Assembly: GCF_900116705.1 (NCBI RefSeq)
Contig: NZ_FPBP01000003.1
Coordinates: 186,001-250,000, forward strand
Length of the DNA: 64,000 bases
DNA from: Halomonas korlensis
GTDB lineage: Bacteria; Pseudomonadota; Gammaproteobacteria; Pseudomonadales; Halomonadaceae
Reading direction: 5' to 3'
The translations under genes and the position numbers were made by a program. Below the pieces are notes generated by a model. It ran no database searches, was not told the origin of the DNA, and saw only the letters and a list, made by a program, of their open reading frames with translations. Positions 9,260-18,875 of this stretch are shown here, in pieces. Each line of letters starts with the position of its first letter. Within the stretch, counting starts at the first letter, position 1.

Positions 9260-10471
9260 ATGCGCGAGACGGCGGAAACACATGTGGATATCGCCATCGT
9301 CGGCGGCGGGCTGGTGGGCGCCAGTCTGGGCTGCGCCCTGGCGTCCTTGATCGAGCGGCTGGGGCTGACGGTCGCGATCATCGAACCCGCGCCGCTGCAG
9401 CAACGGGCTAAAACGCCCTGGCAGCCCAGCTTCGACGCCCGGGCCAGCGCCATCGCCCAGGGGTCGGCGATCCACTTCGCCAGGATGGGTGTGTGGTCGG
9501 ACATGCGCGACCAGGCGACACCGATTCGCCAGATCCACGTCAGCGAGCAGGGACGTTTCGGTGCCACACGACTGCGCCACGACGACCTGGACGTCGACGC
9601 GCTGGGGTATGTCATCCCTAATGCCTGGATGGGTCGGGTATTGCATCGCCGCCTGCAGACGCTGCCCTTGGGCTGGCATTGCCCCGCCGCGGTCGAAGAG
9701 ATTGCCCCCGTGGCAGAGGGGTATCGGCTGCAGCTCTCCACCGGTGAGCACTTGCGGGCCGGCTTGACGGTGCTGGCCGACGGGGGGCGTTCGGGCCTCA
9801 AGGAGCGCCTCGGCATCGACAGCCATGAGAAGCCCTACGACCAAGTGGCGGTCATCGCCAGCGTGGAGACCAGTGAGCCCCATCACGGCACGGCTTGGGA
9901 ACGTTTTACGCCGGAAGGACCGATTGCGCTGCTACCGCTGCAGGGCCAGGCGATGGAACTGGTATGGACCCACGAGGCCGGTCGCGAGACGCATCGCCTG
10001 TCGCTGAGCGACGGCGATCTGCTGATTGAATTGCAGCGGGCCTTCGGCGATCGAGCAGGGCGCTTCCGTCGGATCGGCAAGCGCCATGCCTACCCCTTGT
10101 CGCTGGTCACCGCGCGGGAAACGATACGTCCGGGGCTTGCCGTGCTGGGTAACGCGGCGCATTCGTTGCACCCGGTGGCCGGGCAGGGCTTCAACCTGGC
10201 CCTGCGCGGGGTCATGGACCTCGTCGCCGCGCTCGACGCTGGCCTGTCGCAGGGCGAGGACGTCGGCAGCCTGGCGGTGTTGAACGACTTCGATGCCCGG
10301 CGCAGCGCCGATCGGCATAATGTGATCCGTTTCAGCGATGGCTTGATCCGGCTGTTCGGGATCGACAGCCCGCTGCTCTCCCATGCGCGCGCGGCGGGGC
10401 TGGTGGGGCTCAACCTGGCCGGGCCGATGAGACGCACCCTGGCCAGGCGAGCCATGGGGCTGGAACGTTAG
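9260..10471 (+). CDS. ubiH: 2-octaprenyl-6-methoxyphenol hydroxylase UbiH
   Basis: FAD-dependent monooxygenase of aerobic ubiquinone synthesis, acting on the ring inside the Ubi complex. The N-terminal dinucleotide motif DIAIVGGGLVGASLG, the middle VLADGGRSGLKERLGI (DG motif) and the C-terminal GLAVLGNAAHSLHPVAGQGFNLALRG (GD motif, with N replacing the usual D) are all present. The start at 9260 is preferred because GGGAG lies six bases before it; the ATG at 9239 has no ribosome site. UbiH versus UbiF is judged from position next to pepP and ubiI. The 403-residue length is normal for the family. Confidence 0.9.
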   Translation: MRETAETHVDIAIVGGGLVGASLGCALASLIERLGLTVAIIEPAPLQQRAKTPWQPSFDARASAIAQGSAIHFARMGVWSDMRDQATPIRQIHVSEQGRFGATRLRHDDLDVDALGYVIPNAWMGRVLHRRLQTLPLGWHCPAAVEEIAPVAEGYRLQLSTGEHLRAGLTVLADGGRSGLKERLGIDSHEKPYDQVAVIASVETSEPHHGTAWERFTPEGPIALLPLQGQAMELVWTHEAGRETHRLSLSDGDLLIELQRAFGDRAGRFRRIGKRHAYPLSLVTARETIRPGLAVLGNAAHSLHPVAGQGFNLALRGVMDLVAALDAGLSQGEDVGSLAVLNDFDARRSADRHNVIRFSDGLIRLFGIDSPLLSHARAAGLVGLNLAGPMRRTLARRAMGLER

Positions 10472-10554
10472 ACCCTATTAGACGCTGGTTAGCGACCGAG
10501 CCCGTCCATGAATCCCTAACGTCAAGCATGCCCAACACCAAGAGGTAGCACGAG

Positions 10555-11799
10555 ATGCAGCAGCCCGCGCGGAGTCCGGACACCTTCGAGGTGATTATCG
10601 TCGGCGGTGGCATGGTGGGCGCTTGTCTGGCCTGTCTGCTGGGCGAGGCGGGGATCGAGGTGGCATTGCTGGATGCGCGAAGCGCTCCCCTCGACACCGA
10701 GACGGTCGGCGCGGGCAAGCCTGGCCTTCGTGTCAGCGCGTTGACGCCGGTATCGCAACGGCTGCTGGAGGGCATCGGTGCCTGGCCCTGGATGCAGGCG
10801 CGTCGCGTCAGCCCTTATCGGTTCATGCAGGTATGGGACGGTGAGGGCAGCGGTGAGGTGAACTTCTCCGCCGACCAGGCCCGGGTCTCGGTGCTCGGGC
10901 ATATTGTCGAAAACGATGTGATACTCGCCGGCCTCGAGGCACGCCTCGCCAGTCTGCCGTCGGTTCACCTGCGCTTCGATGCGAGGGTCACGGCGCTGGA
11001 AGGGGAGAATGATGAGCGAGTCGTGCGACTCGCGGCTGGCGAGCGACTGGCTGCGCCGCTGGTGGTCGCCGCCGATGGTGCTCGCTCACCGTTGCGCGAT
11101 CTGGCGGGCATCGGCGTGCAGAGTCGCGAGACCGGCCATTCGGCGCTGGTGACCACGGTCCGCACACAGCGCCTCCATGGCGCTGTGGCGCGTCAGGTAT
11201 TCTTGCCAACCGGGCCGCTCGCCTTCCTGCCGCTGCTCATCGACAATGCCGAGCATCACTGCTCGATCGTCTGGTCAACCTCGCCGCAGGAGGCCGAACG
11301 CTTGGCAGCCCTGTCGCCCGAGGCGCTCGGGGCCGAGATGGGCGCCGCCCTGGAGCATCGACTGGGCGAGGTAAACGTGATCGACCGTGCCGTAACGGTG
11401 CCCCTGACCCAGCGCCACGCCGAGTGTTACTCGATGTCGGGGCTGGCGTTGGTGGGTGATGCGGCGCACAGCATTCACCCTCTCGCCGGTCAAGGGGTGA
11501 ATCTGGGCTTGATGGATGCCGCCGTGTTGGCGGAGGAATTGGTCCGAGCGCACTCCCGAGGTGTACCGCTGGGGGATGCGCGCGTGCTGGCACAGTATGC
11601 GCGCCGCCGGCGCGGCGACAACGCCGCCATGCTGGCGCTGATGGACGCCTTCCAGCGGCTGTTCGGCGCTCGCCACCCGGCCATCAGCTTGGCGCGCAAT
11701 CTTGGCCTGTCCGGTGTCGATCGCCTGGTGCCGGTCAAGCGACTGCTGATGCAGCAGGCGCTTGGCCATCGCGGCCGGCTGCCGGTCTCGTGTCGCTGA
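10555..11799 (+). CDS. ubiI: Ubiquinone biosynthesis flavin hydroxylase UbiI (VisC type)
   Basis: Second UbiH/UbiI-family flavin hydroxylase, 414 residues, that follows ubiH after 83 bases. The FAD motif is FEVIIVGGGMVGACLA, the DG motif VVAADGARSPLRDL, and the GD motif ALVGDAAHSIHPLAGQGVNLGL, all intact. In E. coli UbiI adds the C5 hydroxyl of the ubiquinone ring under aerobic conditions. AGGTAG precedes the ATG by a suitable distance. Its C-terminus ends three bases before the convergent ctpA stop. The assignment to UbiI rather than UbiF rests on gene order; enzymatic regiospecificity cannot be read from sequence alone. Confidence 0.88.
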   Translation: MQQPARSPDTFEVIIVGGGMVGACLACLLGEAGIEVALLDARSAPLDTETVGAGKPGLRVSALTPVSQRLLEGIGAWPWMQARRVSPYRFMQVWDGEGSGEVNFSADQARVSVLGHIVENDVILAGLEARLASLPSVHLRFDARVTALEGENDERVVRLAAGERLAAPLVVAADGARSPLRDLAGIGVQSRETGHSALVTTVRTQRLHGAVARQVFLPTGPLAFLPLLIDNAEHHCSIVWSTSPQEAERLAALSPEALGAEMGAALEHRLGEVNVIDRAVTVPLTQRHAECYSMSGLALVGDAAHSIHPLAGQGVNLGLMDAAVLAEELVRAHSRGVPLGDARVLAQYARRRRGDNAAMLALMDAFQRLFGARHPAISLARNLGLSGVDRLVPVKRLLMQQALGHRGRLPVSCR

Positions 11800-11801
11800 G
11801 C

Positions 11802-13160
11802 TCAGCGATCGCGCTGGCTGAGAACATTAAGCGCCTTGAGTAGGTTTAGCGCTTCGCCGAGCTGATAATCCTCGCGCAGACGCTCACTCAGCTCGCTGCG
11901 CTGGCGCGGGCCGTTGCGGTTCTCAAGATGACCCTGCAGGTCCGCTTCACGCACTTCCAGGCGACTGGTTTCGGCGACTTCGACCCGTCCACGCACCACT
12001 TCCACGTCGGGCTCGATGCCCTGGGCCTGGATCGAACGCCCATTGGGGGTGAAGTACAGGGCCGTGGTCAGCTTGAGCCCCTCGCCATTGCCCAGCGGCA
12101 TGACCTGCTGCACCGACCCCTTGCCGAAGCTGCCGGTGCCCATCACCACGCCGCGGCGCTGGTCCTGCAGGGCGCCGGCGACGATCTCCGCCGCTGAGGC
12201 ACTGCCGCCATTGATCAACACTACCAGCGGGACATCGGCGGCGATGGTGGTGGGGTTGGCCGAGAAGCGCATGCCGGCACCGTTCAGGCGCCCCTCGGTG
12301 TAGACGATCAGGCCTTCATCGAGGAACACGTCGGCGACGTCCACCGCCGCCTGCAGCACGCCGCCGGGATTGTTGCGCAGGTCCAGCACCAGGCCTTCGA
12401 GTGGCCCATCACGCTGCATAGCGGTGATGGCATCACCGACCTGTTCGCCGGTGCGGTTCTGGAACTGGCTGACGCGCAGGTAGCCGAAGCCGGGTTCCAG
12501 CAGCTCGCTCTTGACGCTCTCGGTGCGGATGACCTCGCGGGTCAGCGTGACCTCGCGCGGCGCGTCGGCGCCCTGGCTGAGGATGGTCAGCCGGATCTCG
12601 CTGCCGGGCTCACCGCGCATCAGGTTGACGGCTTCTTGCAGGGACAGCCGGTCGGTGGGCGTGTCGTCGATGCGCAGGATAGCATCCCGGGCTTGCAGGC
12701 CGGCCCGCGACGCCGGAGTGTCGTCGATGGGCGTGATCACCGTGAGCTGGCCGTCCTGCAGGCCGACCTCGATGCCCACGCCGCCGAACTCGCCCTGGGT
12801 CGTCTCGCGCAGGCTCTCGAACTCGTCCTTGTCGAGATAGGCGGAATGCGGATCGAGCTCGCTGAGCATGCCGCGCATGGCGTTGCGCAGCAGGGTGCTG
12901 TCGTCGACCTCTTCGACATAGGCACGCTTGATGCGCTCGAACACCTCGGCGAAGGTCTGGATGTCTTCTACGGGAAGCGCATCCTGCTGGGCCCCGTCCT
13001 GCTGAGCCCTGTCTTGCTGAACCTCATTCTGCTGGGCAATGACAGCCAGCGGCAGGGCCAGCAGCACAACGGCGATAAGCATCGCCAACCCACGTCGCGT
13101 TTGGCGCCGTCGTGTCGGGCGCCGTCGCGCAAGGGTAGGACCGGCGGGACGTGAAGACAT
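11802..13160 (-). CDS. ctpA: S41 family carboxyl-terminal processing protease (CtpA/Prc-like)
   Basis: Exported serine protease of 452 residues. A very basic N-terminus (RRRPTRRRQTRR) and hydrophobic segment LAMLIAVVLLALPLAVIA form a signal peptide or anchor. A four-copy five-residue repeat follows. Then come the N-terminal helical region (FAEVFERIKRAYVEEVDD), a PDZ domain with EFGGVGIEVGLQDGQL, and the S41 core with the serine in NGGSASAAEIVAGALQD and the lysine in TGSFGKGSVQ. Such proteases trim envelope proteins and peptidoglycan hydrolases. It is the last gene of gpmI-envC-ctpA, an order common in gammaproteobacteria; EnvC controls amidases, so a cell-wall role is reasonable. Confidence 0.92.
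   Translation of the reverse strand: MSSRPAGPTLARRRPTRRRQTRRGLAMLIAVVLLALPLAVIAQQNEVQQDRAQQDGAQQDALPVEDIQTFAEVFERIKRAYVEEVDDSTLLRNAMRGMLSELDPHSAYLDKDEFESLRETTQGEFGGVGIEVGLQDGQLTVITPIDDTPASRAGLQARDAILRIDDTPTDRLSLQEAVNLMRGEPGSEIRLTILSQGADAPREVTLTREVIRTESVKSELLEPGFGYLRVSQFQNRTGEQVGDAITAMQRDGPLEGLVLDLRNNPGGVLQAAVDVADVFLDEGLIVYTEGRLNGAGMRFSANPTTIAADVPLVVLINGGSASAAEIVAGALQDQRRGVVMGTGSFGKGSVQQVMPLGNGEGLKLTTALYFTPNGRSIQAQGIEPDVEVVRGRVEVAETSRLEVREADLQGHLENRNGPRQRSELSERLREDYQLGEALNLLKALNVLSQRDR
12982..13041. repeat. Four 15-bp tandem repeats in the ctpA leader
   Basis: Four consecutive 15-base units (starting 12982, 12997, 13012, 13027; core TCCTGCTGRGCC on the plus strand) encode the protein repeat EVQQD/RAQQD/GAQQD just after the signal segment. 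Because 15 is a multiple of three, copy changes stay in frame. Confidence 0.85.
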
Positions 13161-13228
13161 GCAAACTCCGCAGTACCAGCAATAGGGTTGCCCAGCATAG
13201 CCCGGCCCCGGGCGACAAGGGAATAGCG

Positions 13229-14452
13229 CTAGCGGCTGGCGATCCAGGATTGCGGGTCGATGGGGTCGCCATTGCGGCGGACCTCGAAGTACAACCCCGG
13301 GCGCTCCTGGCCGCCGCTGACACCGACACTTCCGAGGGTGTCACCGCGCGAGACGGATTGGCCGGCCTGCACGCCGAAATGCTGCAGGTGGGCATGAAGG
13401 GTCATTACTTGGTCGCCGTGATCGATGATCAACAGGTTGCCGAAGCCGCGCATCCAGTCGCTGAAGACCACCCGGCCGGCATGCACCGCCCGGACCGGCG
13501 TACCTTCCGCAGCCAGGATCAGCATGCCGTTGCGATGCACCCCGTCACCATTCTGAAAACGCGATGCAAGCGAGCCCTGTACTGGCCAGGGCAGCTCGCC
13601 GCGGGTTTGCTCGATGGCGGTGGATGGCGGGGGGCGTTCCAGGCGTGCCAGCTCTTCCTGTACCTGGCGCAGCACCCGCTCGGCATGGGCGCGGTCCTGG
13701 TTAAGATCTTCCATGCGGGCCTGCTCGGTGGCATAGCGACCGTCGAGTTCGGCCAGCAGCGTCCTGCGCTCGGCCATGCGTTCGGCCAGCTCGGCACTAC
13801 GCTCGGCCAGTTCGGCGGCGAGGGCATCGAGTCGCTCGCCCTGGGTCTGGAGGCGGCGGCGATTGTCGGCCAACGCAGCGTCCAGTTGCTTCAGTTGGTC
13901 GAGGCGCTGGTGACGGGCGTCGGCCAGCGCGTTGAGGTAGCGCTGCAGGCGGTCCAGCCGAGCGGGGTCGTCCTGGTTGAGCAGCAGCTTGAGCTGCGGG
14001 GTCGGGCCGAGGCGATACAGCGCCTTCAGCAAGCCTTCGAGTGCCGCGACCTGCTCGGTGCGTTCGGCCTCGAGATCGTCGCGCCTGGCCTGGAGGGACT
14101 CGATCTCGACGGTGAGCCCGCGACGCTCGGCCTGCATGGCGTCCAGGCGCCGGTGGGTCTTGGCCAGCGAGATTTCCACGTCGCGCAGCGCCTCGTCGGC
14201 CTCGTTGCGGGCCAGCTGGGTCGAGGACAGGCGCTGGTTCAGCGCCTGGATATCCTCGCCGATGGCGTCCAGGCGCTGCCGGGCAGCCGCCTCGTCGGGC
14301 GGCGAGCCCGTCTGGGCCGCTGCGGTCTGGACTAGCGTGGGCTGAGCTAGCATGAGCTGGGCTAGCGTGGAATAGCCCAGGCCGATGCCGAGCAGCAGCA
14401 CGACAAGCCTGGCGATGTGCCCAACCACCCCTTGGTTTTCGGCGCGCAGCAT
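13229..14452 (-). CDS. envC: Murein hydrolase activator EnvC
   Basis: EnvC is a periplasmic activator of AmiA/AmiB amidases during septal peptidoglycan splitting. The 407-residue product has an N-terminal hydrophobic export segment (HIARLVVLLLGIGLGYSTLAQL), a long coiled coil of about 220 residues rich in RLDAL/ELAERSAEL heptads, and a C-terminal LytM fold. In that fold the zinc-binding signature is degraded: MLILAAEGTPV stands where an active enzyme has HxGxD. That loss is characteristic of EnvC, which activates rather than cuts. The ATG at 14452 shares a base with the gpmI stop codon and fixes the start, although the frame remains open upstream. Confidence 0.93.
   Translation of the reverse strand: MLRAENQGVVGHIARLVVLLLGIGLGYSTLAQLMLAQPTLVQTAAAQTGSPPDEAAARQRLDAIGEDIQALNQRLSSTQLARNEADEALRDVEISLAKTHRRLDAMQAERRGLTVEIESLQARRDDLEAERTEQVAALEGLLKALYRLGPTPQLKLLLNQDDPARLDRLQRYLNALADARHQRLDQLKQLDAALADNRRRLQTQGERLDALAAELAERSAELAERMAERRTLLAELDGRYATEQARMEDLNQDRAHAERVLRQVQEELARLERPPPSTAIEQTRGELPWPVQGSLASRFQNGDGVHRNGMLILAAEGTPVRAVHAGRVVFSDWMRGFGNLLIIDHGDQVMTLHAHLQHFGVQAGQSVSRGDTLGSVGVSGGQERPGLYFEVRRNGDPIDPQSWIASR
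14331..14375. repeat. Three imperfect 15-bp repeats in the envC leader
   Basis: Units beginning 14331, 14346 and 14361 share the core CTAGCRTGRGCTGR on the plus strand and encode LAQLM/LAQPT/LVQ at the C-terminal end of the export signal. The reading frame is kept. Confidence 0.7.
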
Positions 14453-16026
14453 CAGGAGAAGTCGATCAGCACCTGGCCGGTCATGTCCTCGGGAACCGGC
14501 TGGCCCATCATCGCCAGCAAGGTCGGCGCCAGGTCGCACAGGCGGCCATCATCGCGAAGCGATGCCGCGCGGGTGCCGACATAAATCAGCGGCACCTCGA
14601 AGGTGGTGTGGGCCGTCTGCGGCGCGCCGGTCTCGGGGTTGACCATCTGTTCGGCGTTGCCGTGGTCGGCGGTGACCAGGCAGGCGCCACCGGCACGCTG
14701 CAGGGCTTCCACCACCCGGCCGAGACAGGTATCGACGGTCTCGATGGCCTTGACCGCGGCGTCGAAGTCGCCGGTATGCCCGACCATGTCGCCATTGGCG
14801 TAATTGCAGACGATCAGGTCGAAGGTGCCCGAATCGATAGCCTCGACCAGCCTGTCGGTGACTTCGACGGCGCTCATCTCCGGCTTCTCGTCGTAGGTCT
14901 TCACGTCACGGGGCGATGGCACCAGGATACGCGTCTCACCGACGTACTCGGCTTCACGGCCACCGGAAAAGAAGAAGGTGACGTGAGGGTACTTCTCGGT
15001 CTCGGCGATGCGCAGCTGGGTCAGGCCGCGCTGCTCCATGACCTCGCCGAGGGTATTGTGCAGCGCGGTCGGTGGAAAGGCCGCAGGGGCGGGAATGTTG
15101 TCCGCGTACTGGGTCAGCGTGACCAGGCCATCGGCGGCGAGCGTCGGGCGAACCCGGCGCTCGAAGCCGTCGAAGTCTTCATCGACCAGGGCGCGGGTCA
15201 GCTCGCGGGCGCGGTCGGCGCGGAAGTTCATGAAGATTGCGGCGTCGCCGTCCTCCATGGTGACCGGGGCGCCATTGGGGCGCAGGCTGGTGGCGGTGAC
15301 GAACTCATCGTTCTCGTGGCGCGCGTAGGCGTCGCGCAGCCCGATTTCGGCACTGGACGCCTCGAACTCGCCGATGCCTTCGGTAATCAGGCGATAGGCC
15401 TTCTCGACACGATCCCAGCGGTTGTCGCGGTCCATGGCGAAGTAACGGCCGATGATCGAGGCGACGAAACCGTTCTCGGCGCCGACCAGCTCGGCCAGGC
15501 GCGCATTGGTGCGCTCCAGCGAGCTCATGGCGCTCCTGGGCGGCATGTCGCGTCCGTCTAGGAAGGCGTGCACATAGAGGCGCCGCGCGCCGCGGCGAGC
15601 GGCCAGCTCGGCCATGGCCAGCACGTGATCCTCATGGCTGTGCACGCCGCCCGGCGACAGCAGGCCGAGCAGATGCACCGCCTTGCCCGCGGCCACGGCG
15701 GCATCGATGGGCCGGGTCAGGGCCTCGATGGTATCCAGATCGCCATCCTCGATGGCCTTGGTAATGCGGGTAAAGTCCTGGTAGACGATGCGTCCGGCGC
15801 CCAGGTTCATGTGGCCCACTTCCGAGTTGCCCATCTGGCCGTCCGGCAGGCCGACGTGGCGGCCGTCGGTGTGGATCAGACTGTGCGGGTGCGACTGCCA
15901 GAGCCCGTCCATGATCGGCGTGCGGGCAGCCAGCACGGCATTGTGCTCGGCATCCGGGTTGTGGCCGTAGCCGTCGAGAATGATCAGGGCGACGGGGCGC
16001 GGCGCGGGAGTCGCGGAATGGGTCAT
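14452..16026 (-). CDS. gpmI: 2,3-bisphosphoglycerate-independent phosphoglycerate mutase
   Basis: Dimanganese enzyme that interconverts 3- and 2-phosphoglycerate in glycolysis and gluconeogenesis. The 524-residue sequence shows the alkaline-phosphatase-superfamily signatures: [10 protein letters not shown] near the start with the metal aspartate, [15 protein letters not shown] with the catalytic serine, [10 protein letters not shown], and the late metal-binding blocks [12 protein letters not shown] and [11 protein letters not shown]. It begins the minus-strand unit gpmI-envC-ctpA, facing away from the rhodanese-secB genes across about 230 bases that must hold both promoters; TATACT at 16176-16181 is a possible -10 for the plus strand. 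Confidence 0.96.
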   Translation of the reverse strand: MTHSATPAPRPVALIILDGYGHNPDAEHNAVLAARTPIMDGLWQSHPHSLIHTDGRHVGLPDGQMGNSEVGHMNLGAGRIVYQDFTRITKAIEDGDLDTIEALTRPIDAAVAAGKAVHLLGLLSPGGVHSHEDHVLAMAELAARRGARRLYVHAFLDGRDMPPRSAMSSLERTNARLAELVGAENGFVASIIGRYFAMDRDNRWDRVEKAYRLITEGIGEFEASSAEIGLRDAYARHENDEFVTATSLRPNGAPVTMEDGDAAIFMNFRADRARELTRALVDEDFDGFERRVRPTLAADGLVTLTQYADNIPAPAAFPPTALHNTLGEVMEQRGLTQLRIAETEKYPHVTFFFSGGREAEYVGETRILVPSPRDVKTYDEKPEMSAVEVTDRLVEAIDSGTFDLIVCNYANGDMVGHTGDFDAAVKAIETVDTCLGRVVEALQRAGGACLVTADHGNAEQMVNPETGAPQTAHTTFEVPLIYVGTRAASLRDDGRLCDLAPTLLAMMGQPVPEDMTGQVLIDFS

Positions 16027-16259
16027 GGGAAGTGCCTCGTGATGGGGGCGACCCCACGGTGAACACGGGACGCTAATCGGGGTCGCGACTTGTGGCTGCT
16101 TGCGGCATCATATCGCACGGTAGCGTCGGGCGTCATGACCGTCCCCCACCGGCCGTGGCGCACTGACGCTTCGTGTATACTGATTTTCGCCCGGCGAGGT
16201 GCCCATGGCCCCTGCCGGTCTTTTCTCCTTCAAGACCCCGACGAGAGCTATCAGGACCC

Positions 16260-16682
16260 ATGATCGACCAGCTGATCGACTTCGTGCAGAACCACCCACT
16301 GCTGGTGGGTGCCTTCCTGCTGGTGCTGACCGCCTGGATCGCCTACGAGATCCGCAGCAGTGGCGCCAGCGGCGTGACATCCAACCAGGCCACCCAGCTG
16401 ATCAACCGTGAGGATGCGATCGTCGTCGACATTCGCGAGGCGGGCGACTTCAAGGCCGGCCATATCGCGGGTGCACGCAATTTTCCCCAGAGCCGCCTCG
16501 ACACGCGCCTCAGCGAGCTCGACAAGTTCAAGGACAAGCCGGTCGTCGTGGTCTGCAAGCATGGCCAGAGTTCCGGTGCGGCGCTTGCCAAGCTGGAGAA
16601 GGCCGGTTTCGAGCGTGCGGTCAAGCTCAAGGGCGGCATGAGCCAGTGGCAGGCCGATGGCTTGCCGGTGGTCAGGAAATAA
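16260..16682 (+). CDS. Membrane-anchored rhodanese-like sulfurtransferase (YibN type)
   Basis: A 140-residue protein with one N-terminal membrane helix ([20 protein letters not shown]) and a rhodanese domain facing the cytoplasm or membrane surface. The active-site loop is [13 protein letters not shown], with the catalytic cysteine at about residue 99 and the CxxGxxS pattern. Rhodaneses carry persulfide sulfur; the substrate of YibN-type proteins is not firmly known. It lies 49 bases before secB, the same neighbour as yibN in E. coli (there with grxC in between). The ATG at 16260 with AGGA upstream is preferred to an upstream in-frame ATG. Confidence 0.88.
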   Translation: MIDQLIDFVQNHPLLVGAFLLVLTAWIAYEIRSSGASGVTSNQATQLINREDAIVVDIREAGDFKAGHIAGARNFPQSRLDTRLSELDKFKDKPVVVVCKHGQSSGAALAKLEKAGFERAVKLKGGMSQWQADGLPVVRK

Positions 16683-16731
16683 CCGATCCTTTTCTTCTAT
16701 TTCGTTTCATCGTTTCAAAGGACCTTTCCCC

Positions 16732-17247
16732 ATGGCGGAAGACAATAACCAGAACGCTGGCGCGGCAGCCGGTCAGCAGGACAAGCCGCAGCTGCAGTTC
16801 GCCCTCCAGCGTATCTACGTCAAGGACATCTCCTTCGAGTCGCCGAACTCGCCGGCGGTCTTTCAGAAGCCGTTCAAGCCCAAGGTCGGCCTGGACCTGA
16901 ACACCTCCAGCCAGCAGATCGACGAGGGCCTCTACGAGGTCGTGATCAAGGTTACCGCCCAGGTCTCCCACAGCGAGGAAGGCACGACCTCCTTCCTGGC
17001 TGAGATCGAGCAGGCGGGCCTGTTTCGCATCAGCGGGATCGAGGGTCAGCAGCTCGAGCACACCCTCGGCGCCTTCTGCCCCAATGTGCTCTTCCCCTAC
17101 GCCCGTGAGTGCATCGATAACCTGGTCAACCGGGGTGGCTTCCCGCCGCTGATGCTGGCACCGGTCAACTTCGAGGCGATCTACGCCCAGAAGAAGAAGC
17201 GCCAGGCTGAACAGGCCAAGCAGCAGGGCGAGCAGACGACCCAGTAA
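16732..17247 (+). CDS. secB: Protein-export chaperone SecB
   Basis: SecB is a homotetrameric cytosolic chaperone that keeps precursor proteins unfolded and hands them to SecA. The family core is complete: [30 protein letters not shown], the [12 protein letters not shown] strand, [39 protein letters not shown]. The N-terminus is a polar Q/A-rich tail and the C-terminus a Lys/Gln-rich helix ([12 protein letters not shown]). The length of 171 residues is slightly above E. coli (155). An upstream in-frame ATG exists but precedes unconserved sequence. Confidence 0.96.
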   Translation: MAEDNNQNAGAAAGQQDKPQLQFALQRIYVKDISFESPNSPAVFQKPFKPKVGLDLNTSSQQIDEGLYEVVIKVTAQVSHSEEGTTSFLAEIEQAGLFRISGIEGQQLEHTLGAFCPNVLFPYARECIDNLVNRGGFPPLMLAPVNFEAIYAQKKKRQAEQAKQQGEQTTQ

Positions 17248-17263
17248 GCGTTTCGGGACCACC

Positions 17264-18001
17264 ATGAAGACGCCAGCGAAAGCCCCGCGCCTTCATGTCG
17301 CCGCCGACTTCACCGTCGGCGGCGACGTCGTTCTGCCCGAAGGCCCGGCCCGTCATGTGGCACGCGTGCTGCGCCTGTCGCCAGGCGAGCCCCTGGTGCT
17401 GTTCGATGGGTACGGACGCGTCGCCCAGGCGCTGCTGGTCGAGGCCGACCGCAAGCGGGTCGTGGCACGCGTGGAGGCCGTCGAGGCCGGCCGCGGCGAG
17501 TCGCCGCTGGCAGTACACCTGGGCCAGGCGATCTCCAAGGGCGATCGCATGGACTACGCGATCCAGAAGGCGGTGGAGCTGGGCGTGGCGGCGATCACGC
17601 CGCTCTACACCGAGCATGGCGACGTGCGCCTCAGGGGCGAGCGCGAAGCGAAGAAACTGGCCCACTGGCAGGCGGTGGCCGCCAGCGCCTGCGAGCAGTG
17701 TGGCCGCGCCACCCTGCCGCCGGTCCATCCGCCGCTGTCGCTTGTCCGGTGGCTCGCTGGCCGCGACGAGGCACTGCGGCTGGTGCTGCATCCCGGCGCT
17801 GCTGGCGCGCTGGATCAGCACCAGTCGCCGGCCAGTGCGGCACTGCTGATCGGCCCCGAGGGCGGGCTCTCGGCGGACGATTTCGCGGCGGCGCTAGCCG
17901 GCGGCTTCTCGCCGCTGTCGCTCGGCCCGCGCATCCTGCGCACCGAGACCGCCCCGGTGGTGGCCCTCTCCTTGCTGCAGTATCGCTTCGGGGATCTGTG
18001 A
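17264..18001 (+). CDS. rsmE: 16S rRNA (uracil-1498-N3)-methyltransferase RsmE
   Basis: SPOUT-family enzyme that methylates U1498 of 16S rRNA in assembled 30S subunits. A PUA-like N-terminal region (HVARVLRLSPGEPLVLFDG) precedes the SPOUT domain, with KGDRMDYAIQKAVELGVAAITPLYTEH and the knot region LLIGPEGGLSADDF and LGPRILRTETAPVVAL, which bind S-adenosylmethionine. The length of 245 residues is normal. In many gammaproteobacteria rsmE is directly followed by gshB; here an S1-type gene lies between them. The start is MKTPAKAPRLH with GGGACCACC upstream. Confidence 0.94.
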   Translation: MKTPAKAPRLHVAADFTVGGDVVLPEGPARHVARVLRLSPGEPLVLFDGYGRVAQALLVEADRKRVVARVEAVEAGRGESPLAVHLGQAISKGDRMDYAIQKAVELGVAAITPLYTEHGDVRLRGEREAKKLAHWQAVAASACEQCGRATLPPVHPPLSLVRWLAGRDEALRLVLHPGAAGALDQHQSPASAALLIGPEGGLSADDFAAALAGGFSPLSLGPRILRTETAPVVALSLLQYRFGDL

Positions 18002-18069
18002 ACGCCGCCGGCAGGTTGGTCCTTCGTCGCTCATTTTCTATTCTTCCTACACCGCACCGGAGGCCTGCC

Positions 18070-18804
18070 ATGCCCGATTCCCGAGACCGTCGCCCGCCGC
18101 GTTCCGCCCCGTCGCGCCCGGCGGGTACGCGAAACTATCGCGCGCCCAAGGTGGCGGTGGGCGATGTCGCCTACCTTGAGGTGGTCACCGTCAACGAGAC
18201 GGGCGCCTTTCTCGACTGGGGGCACCCTCGCGACCTGCTGCTGCCCTACGGCGAGCAGCTTTTCCGCCCCGATGTCGGCAAGCGCGTGCTGGTGGTCGTC
18301 TATGCCGACCAGCAGGGTCGTCCGGTGGCCTCCCAGCGACTCGACCGGCACATCGAGGACGAATCCCACGGCCTGGCACCTGGCGATGCGGTGCAGTTGG
18401 TGATCGCCGAGCAGACCGACCTGGGCTTCAAGGCGGTGGTCGAGCATCGTTTCTGGGGGCTGCTCTACCGTGACGACGTCACCCAGCCGCTGCGGCGGGG
18501 CCAACGCCTCGGCGGCTATGTAAAGCGCGTGCGCGACGATGGCCGACTCGACCTCTCGCTGCTGCCGCCCGGCTCGGCGCGTCTCGACGTGGTGGGTGAG
18601 GCGGTGCTCAAGGCACTGCGCGAGAGCGGCGGTTACCTGCCGCTCTCCGACAAGAGCTCGGCGGAGGAGGTCAAGCGTCGCCTCGGGGTCAGCAAGAGTG
18701 CCTTCAAGCAGGCGATCGGTCGGCTCTACAAGCATCAGCGTATCGTCATCGACAAGGGCGGGATTCGGCTGGTGCCCGGCGGCGAAGGATCGAGCGAGCG
18801 CTGA
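18070..18804 (+). CDS. S1-domain RNA-binding protein, CvfB/YitL-like
   Basis: A 244-residue protein with tandem OB/S1-type domains: VGDVAYLEVVTVNETGAFLDWG, a second GDAVQLVIAEQTDLGFKAVVEHRFWGLLY, a third GQRLGGYVKRVRDDGRLDLSLLPPG, and a C-terminal winged-helix domain (SSAEEVKRRLGVSKSAFKQAIGRLYKHQRI). This layout is that of the CvfB/YitL family, whose Staphylococcus member affects virulence gene expression, while its bacterial role is otherwise poorly defined. The first 27 residues are a basic, proline-rich tail. It lies between rsmE and gshB on the same strand. The ATG at 18070 follows GGAGG. Confidence 0.85.
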   Translation: MPDSRDRRPPRSAPSRPAGTRNYRAPKVAVGDVAYLEVVTVNETGAFLDWGHPRDLLLPYGEQLFRPDVGKRVLVVVYADQQGRPVASQRLDRHIEDESHGLAPGDAVQLVIAEQTDLGFKAVVEHRFWGLLYRDDVTQPLRRGQRLGGYVKRVRDDGRLDLSLLPPGSARLDVVGEAVLKALRESGGYLPLSDKSSAEEVKRRLGVSKSAFKQAIGRLYKHQRIVIDKGGIRLVPGGEGSSER

Positions 18805-18875
18805 ACGCTCTTGGTGCTGCTCAGGGCCCTGCGGCATACTGGGGGTATCCACCTTCAGAGCGGAATCCGAATCAC